Shown: in pieces, positions 53,801-61,100 of the stretch
Layout: each line of letters opens with the position of its first letter
Position numbering within the stretch: position 1 is the first letter of the stretch
Assembly: GCA_035638075.1 (NCBI GenBank)
Contig: DASRAU010000029.1
Coordinates: 124,001-188,000 of the forward strand
Reading direction: 5' to 3'
DNA: 64,000 nucleotides
Source: DASRAU01 sp035638075
Lineage (GTDB): Bacteria; Acidobacteriota; Polarisedimenticolia; Gp22-AA2
Translations under genes and position numbers: made by a program
The notes under the pieces: model-generated
What the model saw: the letters and a program-made list of their open reading frames with translations, nothing else
Databases searched by the model: none
What the model was told of the DNA's origin: nothing

Positions 53801-55103
53801 AATCCAATCCCTTCGATTGCGCGAAGCAGTTCGGCCCGGCGACCACCCCGCCACCGGCACCAAGCCTGACGATGAGCCGGTCGGCATCGAATCCATTGGC
53901 TGTCCCCTGCATGAGATCGGGCCGGCCATCCCGATTGAGATCCCGGAAGTAGACGAGACCGCCGAACTCGAAGGTGTCCGCCGGCAGGTCGAGCACATGC
54001 ACGGCTCCCTGAGGATCGAGGCTGACCTCGACCGCAGGGAAGGTCCAGTTGGGAGAAACGAACGTCACGAACCCGGCGATGAGGTGATCGAGGCCGGCTG
54101 AATCCCGGTCGCCGTTCGAGAGTTCAACGGGAAGACCGCGTCCCTGGACGAGCGGCCGGATGGGGCCGAACCCGGCCGCGCCCAGGCCGGGCAGAAGATA
54201 AGCGCCGGCAGGGAGGGACGAATCCGACCCTCCGCCCACCGCGAGATCCGACAGACCGTTTCCATCATAGTCACCGACCATCAGGGTGGTGAAATGCGGG
54301 CCCGGCACGACGGGCACGTAGGTCTGGAAAGTCCCGTCCCCGTGCCCCTGGAGCCAGCCGACATCGCCGTCCTGCGCGACGCATCCGCTCGCGCAGTTCG
54401 ATCCGCTGTCGGCGACGGCGATGTCCACGAATCCGTCGGCGTTTAGATCCGCCGCACCCAGCTCCAGGGGCCCCTTCCCCACGGAGAAAAAGACCGCGGC
54501 GAGAAACGTACCGTCTCCGCGTCCCCGGAGCAGCCCGACCCTGTCCAGGCCGCGAAGGGCGAAAGCCAGGTCCTGATGCCCATCCGAATCGAAGTCGGCC
54601 GCGGCCAGGCTGTCCGTCCCCTGGGTGATGGGAACGACGATCGCCGATTTCAGCCCACCCGCCCCGTCGGCGCGCAACAGACGGATGTCCGGCCGACCCT
54701 CGTCCGAGTAGGCGATGTCCAGGTGGCCGTCCCCGTCGAAATCGGCCACGGCCAGGTGATGCGGCGCCCCGCTATCGGGAACGCGCAGCTCCGGCCCAAA
54801 GGTCCCGTCACCCCGGCCCGGGAGAACCGAAATGCTGCCGTTCGAAAAGTTCGGGTAGCGAAATTGGCCGCGACTCGCGACGACCGCATCGAGAATGTCG
54901 TCGTCGTTGAACCGCACGAAGACGACACTCTGCGGGTTGGGACCCACATCCATATACGGAAGGGCAAAGGGAGGACCGTTTGAAATCACGGGCAGGGAGA
55001 GCCTGACGGCGGGGACGAACTTCGCCGGCGAGAGCGTAGAGGTGCCGAGACAGGCCGCCGCGATCAGCGCCAGACGTCCCCACTTTGCCCGGCCCCACTT
55101 CAT
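47808..55103 (-). CDS. Giant exoprotein C (2431 aa): FG-GAP propeller, very long TSP3 array, HYR-like and FnIII-like domains
   Basis: ATG at 55103 (MKWGRAKWGRLALI) overlaps the stop of giant D (TGATG), so translation is coupled; the longer upstream frame is noise. Signal helix about 10-27. Order: one FG-GAP block (about 32-758, e.g. AVADFDGDGHLDIAYSD), TSP3 (768-895), DPQ domain (898-1115), an exceptionally long TSP3 array (1118-1692) with nine consecutive 43-46-aa compound units, a second DPQ domain with FDLDSAIGC, PKD-like module, two HYR-like domains, LWPPNHDL domain, and FnIII-like end module with SCDGGCP and an ELRRK tail. It has only one propeller block, but the longest TSP3 array in the window. 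The TSP3 array suggests a long stiff stalk holding the propeller away from the cell (inference). Confidence 0.92.
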   Translation of the reverse strand: MKWGRAKWGRLALIAAACLGTSTLSPAKFVPAVRLSLPVISNGPPFALPYMDVGPNPQSVVFVRFNDDDILDAVVASRGQFRYPNFSNGSISVLPGRGDGTFGPELRVPDSGAPHHLAVADFDGDGHLDIAYSDEGRPDIRLLRADGAGGLKSAIVVPITQGTDSLAAADFDSDGHQDLAFALRGLDRVGLLRGRGDGTFLAAVFFSVGKGPLELGAADLNADGFVDIAVADSGSNCASGCVAQDGDVGWLQGHGDGTFQTYVPVVPGPHFTTLMVGDYDGNGLSDLAVGGGSDSSLPAGAYLLPGLGAAGFGPIRPLVQGRGLPVELSNGDRDSAGLDHLIAGFVTFVSPNWTFPAVEVSLDPQGAVHVLDLPADTFEFGGLVYFRDLNRDGRPDLMQGTANGFDADRLIVRLGAGGGVVAGPNCFAQSKGLDFIQSDAADLNGDGHVDLVALDGAYNGGSNPRRWLRVFMNDGQGGFHEGPVLSFSADIFAFVARDLDGDGLSDVAIVDSSRNFLSLLFGAGDGSFRTGPVLHAARIPIAIVAGHFNDDSRLDLAVLLNKGDLGTDQPRIGIFIGLGGGQFAPPHYTTLGVQYASTMTSADFDGNGTDDLFISTLTYGVVCLVDEAASLNCQTSLPIGNRYGAAAGDLNEDGRADLVAAGKVYLGRGDGSFDSGTTIAMNLAPVFIEKVDGDGHVDILSGEWPSGGGVFGVTVNRGSGDGRFGPPQRFFWGEGAYAMSILDADGDGRPDVVLGGRDLCLGLNAAGRPDTDADGVDDATDTCIDRDGDGFGDRTSPSVTCGMDDCPDVANPDQSDRDLDGRGDACDPCPDDSLDDPDGDGVCGSVDGCPGVADPGQVDTDGDGFGDACDNCPSVASQDQGDVDHDGAGDACQPSLVLFGVTQDGGSDLEVRAAASDPQGEVLQTTVTILGPASGVVLPNLEKVPDPCALEASFPFPGASERVVYDSYDKNYKFIADREAVGCDNDNPHPSLAIFLGSCENPSYSNEFEPFALNVANATLPAQVCFSHYPSPDGFFSLYVTEANDQLARLSDHPYDAVVSASFAGGLPDRLTIPNALKAGTSYVLRITVTDGNTPVVERSAAVTGHGESVVVFDQDQDHDGLTDDRDPCLDLDADGFGVTGSPFATCALDNCPATANPDQGDADHDHIGDVCDPCTDTDGDGRGDPGFPANTCLPDNCPSAYNSDQTDADHDGPGDACDPCTDPDGDGLGSPSSARTCPLDNCPTLSNPDQIDLDGDHLGDACDGCIDLDGDSTYDIGSVNPTCPRDNCPGLKNPGNFDSDQDGTGDACDSCTDPDHDGYGLPGFPAATCPIDNCQSVYNPDQADFDHDGIGDNCDTCTDSDGDGARDAGFPGTCRVDNCPGIPNPSQADSDFDGLGDACDSCTDFDHDGLGQPGEACSADNCPLSFNPTQVDFDHDGIGDACDPCTDSDGDGKGNPGFPNQCALDNCPAIPNPEQNDVDHDGLGDACDACNDRDGDGMGDPGFPLNTCPLDNCPGISNPNQADTDHDGLGDLCDPCTDVDGDGFGDPWPLPSTCVRDNCPGLPNPGQQDRDQDGLGDLCDLCPDDPTNDADGDGVCSHDNCPTRANPGQEDADHDGLGDSCDNCIEVANFVQADGDGDFVGDLCDNCPTRRNLDQADLDGDAVGDVCDVCPAAADPAQADADQDGSGDACQPTLALDAPVSREDGGVHMRVHATDPQNEPLSGEVRISPYGTRPFTIPDVYESLDCSAGYFPDGVPGEGIGYTYESFGDPYLFDLDSAIGCIDGIPDFVLAIGNCSDGQLTFDTYQPLTGRTPPFSVCVRRVGAASAGKDLLVLDYLPGFIRVTGPDTGATVHVPFAASRFPRIDLTPLAADKPFRIDVVASDGNTRPVIATQQFLHHDETFLALETNAAPQAAASAGAPAVECDRAAGAVVTLDGGGSTDPDSTPGTTSDIASFEWYEDYGGPEQALLGAGSSLTVALPLRAHVITLKVTDQAGESDTDTVTVTVRDTTGPAIECPSVMPAGCTGPSGANVTVIASASDACGGSVTITNSRNSGGADASGAYPFGTTNVTFTATDQSGNQSQCSVRVHVVNQQAPVLDCPASLPAAECSGAGGAYVALQATATDVCGRGLTVSNDRTGDGLDASGAFPLGSTSVVFTARDAEGHTSSCTTQVMVRDTQPPTLSILTDPAVLWPPNHDLVPVEARFVADDACGAGVRVELVAVTSSESDDGAGTTDGATTADIQGATVGAADASLLLRAEREGKGSGRVYELRYRATDAAGNATMAIGVVTVPHDLGQGPEPLLMRLEPVSAGARAQRIFWPALKDATGYDVIRGTLSQVRRENGATNLGAVGVLARHTALTTVSEPMTTAVPPVGDAFFYLVQERTADRGGTGWGSEPAPWPREPGSCDGGCPGPSDAAPGSGGELRRK
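50440..51668 (-). repeat. Regular tandem array of nine compound TSP3 units in giant C
   Basis: About 1.23 kb encodes nine consecutive units of 43-46 residues (129-138 nt), each patterned C-x4-C-x19-C-x2-C, as in CALDNCPATANPDQGDADHD. Within each unit a D-x-D-x-DG-x-GDxCDxC loop is followed by D-x-D-G-D-G-x-G-x-P-G-F-P. Sequence divergence between units is moderate while length is nearly constant. Confidence 0.85.
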
Positions 55104-58100
55104 CAGCGGCGCACCGGCTTCTCGCCGCCATCGTTCGCGGGAGCCTGATCCGTTGTGGCCGGGCAGCCGCCGTCGCAGGAGCCCGGCTCGCGCGGCCAGG
55201 GCGCCGGCTCGGATCCCCAGCCGGTCCCGCCGCGGTCGGCGGTGCGTTCCTGGACCAGGTAGAAGAATGCCTCGCCGACCGGCGGGTTGGAAGTCGTCAT
55301 CGGCTCGCTCACGGTGGTCAGCGCGGTGTTGCGCGCCACGACGGCGACCGCGCCCAGGTTCGTCACGCCGCTCTCGCGGCGCACCCGGCTGAGCGTGCCG
55401 CGGATGACGTCGTAGCCCGTCGCTTCCTTGAGCGCCGGCCAGTAGAGACGCTGCGCCGTGACGCCGGCCGCGACCGGCTCGAGACGCATCAGCAGCGGCT
55501 CGGGTCCCTGACCCTGATCGTGCGGGACCGTGACCACGCCGATGGCGGTGGTGGCGTTGCCGGCCGCGTCGATGGCTCGGTAGCGCAGCTCGTAGACGCG
55601 GCCCGGGCCCTTCCCTTCGCGCTCGGCCCTCAACAGGACGCTCGCGTCGGCGGCGCCGAGAGTTGCCCCCTGGATGTCGGTGGTCGTCGTGCCGTCGGCG
55701 GTTCCGCCGGCGTCGTCCGGCTCGCTCGAAGTCACCGAGAGCAGCTCTACCCTCACGCCGGCGTTGTCGCAGACGTCCTGCGCGACGAATCGCGCCTCCA
55801 CCGGCACGAGATCGTGGTTCGGCGGCCACAGCACGGCCGGGTCGGTCAGGATGCTCAACGTCGGCGGCTGCGTGTCGCGCACCGTCACCTGCGTGGTGCA
55901 CGTCGATGTGTGTCCTTCAGCGTCGCGCACCGTGAAGACCACGGCCGTTGCACCGAGCGTGAACGGACCGGATGCGTCGAGGCCGGAGCCGGTGTGATCG
56001 TTGCTCACGGTCAGGCCACGTCCGCACACGTCGGTCGCGGTCGCCTGAAGCGTGACGAAGGCTCCGCCCGCGCCGCTGCACTCCGCCGCCGGCAGCGACG
56101 CCGGGCACTGGAGAATCGGCGCCTGCTGATTCGCCACCGTCACCGGCACCGTGCACTGCGACTGGTTGCCGCTCGCGTCCTTCGCCGTGAATGTGACGCT
56201 GGTGGTGCCGAACGGATAGGTCCCGCTCGCGTCGGCGCCGCCGGCGTTGCGGGTGTTGGTGATCGCCACGGTGCCGCCGCAGACGTCCGACGCGGTGGCG
56301 ACAACGCTCACTTGCGCCCCGGAAGACCCGGTGCACCCCGCCGACAACACCGTCGGACAGACGAGATCCGGGCCGGTCGTGTCGCGCACCGTCACGGCAA
56401 TCGAGTCGGTGTCGGTCTCGCCGGAGCGATCGGTCACCCTCAACGTCAAGGCGTGCATTCCGAGCGGCAGCGTGACGTCCAGTGTCGCTCCGGTGCCCAG
56501 AGACGTTTGACCGGGCTCGCCGTAGTGCTCGTACCACTCGAATGACGCGATGTCGTTTTCCGCCGGAGTCGAGTCCGCGTCGCTCGAGGAAGCGCCATCG
56601 AGGTGCACCACCGCCCCGCCGGCGCTCTCGCATTCGATCGATCCCGTGGCGGCGGCCGCGGCGTGCGGCGCTTCGTTCGAGAAGAAGATGAGGAAAGTCT
56701 CTTCTCCGTGGACGAAGTCCTGCCTCGCGGTCACAGGACGGGTGTTGCCGTCGGTCGCCGCCACCTCGAGCTTGTAGGCATCTCCGCGCGTCAGCGCAGT
56801 CAGGTCGAGTTTCGGGAAGCGGCTGTCCGTGAAGGGGACGCGCACGATCGACGGCGGGTCGGCCGCCCGCAAGCGGACGGAATCGAGGTTATAGTCGAGC
56901 ACGACCACCCCGGTCCCGCCCGAACTGGCGCCCACCTTGCGGACGCACACCTGGAACGGCGGGGCGTGCTCGATGAGAGGCAGGAAGCTGTCGAAGACGG
57001 ACAACGGGCTCGCGCAGTCACCCAGGGCGAGGAGATAGTCGGTGAACTGGTCGATACAGCCGATGGTGCTGTCGAGATCGAACAGGTAGGGATCGCCGAG
57101 GACGCCGAACGTGTAGCCAATCCCTTCGCCGGACACCCCCTCCGGGAAATAACCGCCCGAGCAGTCGAGCGTGCCAAACACGTCCGGGAGCGTGAACGTG
57201 GCCGTGCTCGTCGACGTGACGCGCGCCTCTCCCGTGAGCTTCTCGCCTTGCGGGTCGTGTGCATGCACCCGGACGTGCAGTCCGCCGTCGGCGAGCAGAG
57301 CCGGCGCATCCAGCCCGAGGGTCGGCTGGCAGGCGTCTCCGGAACCGTCGTGATCGGTGTCCTTCTGGTCCGGATCGGGAGACGAAGGACAGACGTCGCA
57401 GTTGTCGCCGACCGTGTCGGCATCGATGTCACGTTGATCCGGATTCGAGAGACCGGGGCAGTTGTCGCAGCGATCCCCGATGGCGTCCCTGTCGGTGTCC
57501 GCCTGATCGACATTGGTGACGCCGACGCAGTTGTCGCAGGCATCGCCGAGACCATCGGCATCGGTGTCGGTCTGCGACCCGTTGGGAATGGCGGGGCAGT
57601 TGTCGGACGAGGTGCAGACCCCGTCCAGATCCACGTCGTTCAGGCGGTCCAGCGGACAGGCATCGCAGGCGTCTCCGGCCCCATCCCCATCCGTGTCGGT
57701 CTGGGCCGGATTGGGCACTGACGGACAGTTGTCCGTCGCGCAGGTGTTCCCGGGCGCCTCCGGATCGCCGTACCCGTCACCATCCCGGTCCTGGCAGATG
57801 TCGCAGACGTCACCCCGCCCGTCGCCGTCCTGGTCGCGCTGATCCGGGTTCGTGTTCCCCGGACAGTTGTCGACCGGGCAGGTCGAGGCGGGCAGACCGG
57901 GGTCGCCGTAGCCGTCGTGATCGGGATCGGTGCACGGATCGCAGGCGTCGCCGAGCCCGTCGAAGTCCCGGTCCGCCTGGGACGCGTTCCCGACGGCGGG
58001 ACAGTTGTCGGGATCGCAGACGTTGCGTGGGTAGCCCGGATCCCCGCGCCCGTCGCCATCCCGATCGGTGCAGGGATCGCAAACGTCTCCGACACCATCC

Positions 58101-61100
58101 GCATCGGCGTCCGCCTGATCGGCATTGGAGACGGAGGGACAGTTGTCCAGGGCGCAGGTGCTGGCCGGGAAACCCGGATCGCTCCGGCCATCGCCGTCCG
58201 TGTCGGTGCAGGTGTCGCAGGCGTCGCCGACGCCGTCCCGATCCGCATCGAGCTGATCGGGATCGGCTGCCGTGGGGCACAGATCGCACACGTCGCCGAG
58301 GCCATCGCGGTCGGTGTCGGTCTGTGCAGGGTTCGACAGGGACGGGCACGTGTCGATGGGACACGTGGTGCGCGGGAAACCCGGGTTGCCGAATCCGTCG
58401 CCATCCGGATCGACGCACGGATCGAACTCGTCGGGGAGTCCGTCGGCATCGACATCGGCGGCGCCTTGCAGGTTGAAGATCACGTTGAGCGCGCTGCCGG
58501 AGACAACGAGGTCGATCTTGCCGTCCGCGTCCACATCGGAGACAGCGAGACCGCTGGCGCCCGCGCCCGTCGTGTGCGTCGAATCCAGGAACGGCGTGCC
58601 GTCCGTTCGCCGCCGAATCAGCCAGAAGGCCGACCCGACCTGGGCGGCGACCGCGGCGTCGGCGCGGCCGTCTCCACTGAAATCCGCAACCGCCAGGCTT
58701 CCCGGCGCCGCCGGCAGGGCGAGCGGGACGCCCGGCTCGACCGCCCCGGTCGCGTCGAAGCGGAAGACCTGGAACGAGCCCGTGGACTGCGGGTACGTGT
58801 CGCCGACCGTGGCGACGAACAGCTCCCGCTGTCCGTCCCCGTCCCAGTCTCCGGCCCCGAGAATCGGACTTCCGTTGGTGAACGTGGCGATATCCACGCG
58901 GGTCCCGAAGACCGTGCTCGGCCCCGCCAGGTAGCAGACCACCTGGTTCGGGTACCACAGGATCATGAGGTCCTCACGGCCGTCGCCGTTGAAGTCGGCG
59001 TGGTCGATCGCCCAGGGAGGCAGCGGGAGGTTCAGCGCCGTTCGATACGTCAGCGCGCCGTGGCCGTTGCCCGCATAGATGGTCACGAGCCTGTCGTACA
59101 CGTGAAGAAGATCGAGATGGCCATCGCCATCCTCGTCCAGCACCAGGATCCGCTGCCCGTACGATCCGAAATTGAGAGGGTAGGACAGGGGCGGGCGGAA
59201 GCCGCCCAGCCCATCGCTCAGCGAAACCTCCAGGCCGTATGACGCCTGGATGAGGTCCTGCACTCCATCCTCGTCGAGGTCGGCCATGACCGTGGTGGAC
59301 GACCCGTAGGACGTCTCGGAGACGAACCCGGCCTTGGCGAAGGCGCCGGACGGCTGCTGCAGGAAGACGTTGTACTTGCCCGACTGATAGGCGACGAGGT
59401 CGATCCGGCCGTCCCGGTTCAAGTCCGTCGAGCCGACCAGGCGCGACCCGGTCGAGTCGACGACCCTCGGAAAAGGATCGCGCGAGCTCCCCTGCCCGCT
59501 GAGCACCAGGCCGAGCTTCGACCCGTTCTCAATCCCGGCCGCGAAATCGACTCGCTGGTCGCCGTCGAAATCGCCCGCGGTCAGGGACGCGATCGTCAGT
59601 CCCGCGAGGAAGGAATGCATCTCCTGGAAGTGCCACGTCGCATCGGCCTCGAACAACCTCAATCCGGAGGTGGGTCCGGCCCCGGGGTACACGACCGCCA
59701 AGTCCATCAGGCCGTCGCGATCCCAGTCGCCGGGGATCTGGCTTCCGCCCGGGAACGCCGCGGGCAGATTCGTGAACCCACCGCGGCCGTCCCCCTTCAT
59801 CAGGATGGCAGAATTGGTCAGGAATGCATCGACGTGGCCATCGTGATCGAAGTCGTCGAACGACACATGCCCGCCTCCGGCATTGAAGGCGATGACCTGG
59901 CCGTTGAAGTGGCCATCGCCCCGCCCCAGGAGAATGGAGAGATGGCCGTTGTTGAGAACGCCCAGGTCGAGCTTCCCGTCCTCGTCGAAGTCCGCGAACC
60001 CCATGTCCTGGATCGTCTTTCCGGCCCCTTCCGTCTGCACGAACGCGAAGCTGCCGTCCCCCTGTCCCAGGTAGAACTGCACGGCTGAATAACCCGCCAG
60101 GGCCAGATCGGACCGGCCATCGCCGTTGACGTCACCGAAGGCCAGAGCACCCTGCAAGGAGCCGGGGATCGGCGACTGCGGGGGCCCGAGGGTGCCGTCC
60201 GCCGCACTCAGATAGAGCCTGAGAAGTCCTCCGTAGACGACGGCAAGGTCCGGGTGGCCGTCACCGTTCAAGTCCGAGACGGCGCCGTGGACGCTCCCGG
60301 GATCGAGGAAGAAGGACCCGATACTTCCGAGCTCCTGGCGGATCACCGGTCCATTCGGGCCGAGGCCTGCAATCTTGAGCGCGCCTCCGAGGAGGACGAC
60401 CAGCTCGTCGCGTCCGTCCCCGTCGAAGTCGGCGGCCAGCAGGCTCCAGTTGGCCGGCAGGATCGGCAGGGGGAAGATGGCCTTTCCGCCGCGCGCCTCG
60501 CAGACATCCCCCACTCCGTTCCCATCCAGATCCGCCTGGTCGGGGTTGGCGGTCTCCGGACAGTCATCGCAGGCGTCGCCGCGGCCATCACCGTCCTGGT
60601 CCCGGTTGCCGATCCCCAGGACGCCGGGGCAGAGATCCACGGCATCGCAGACGCTGTCTCCGTCGGCGTCGTTGCCCGGGTCGGCCGGACAGGGATCGCA
60701 GGCGTCTCCGATCCCGTCGTGGTCGGCATCGGACTGGCCCGGGTTCGCGGTCGAGGGGCAATTGTCGGCGGGACAGGATGCCGCCGGGTCGGGCGGATCT
60801 CCGTACCCGTCCTTGTCCAGGTCGCGACAGTGATCGCAGGCGTCGCCGGTACCGTCCGCGTCCTCGTCCTGCTGCGCCGGATTGGCGGCGCCGGGACAGT
60901 TGTCGCAAGCGTCACCGAGACCGTCCCCATCGACATCCGCCTGGTCGGGGTTCGGGAAGGCAGCGCAGTTGTCCACGTCGCCGCAGGCGCCGTCGCCGTC
61001 GACATCCGCGGATGGATTATTCGCGCAGGGATCGCAGGCGTCCCCCTTCCCGTCGCCGTTTGCATCCACCTGGTCCGGGTTGGGTACGCCCGGACAGTTG

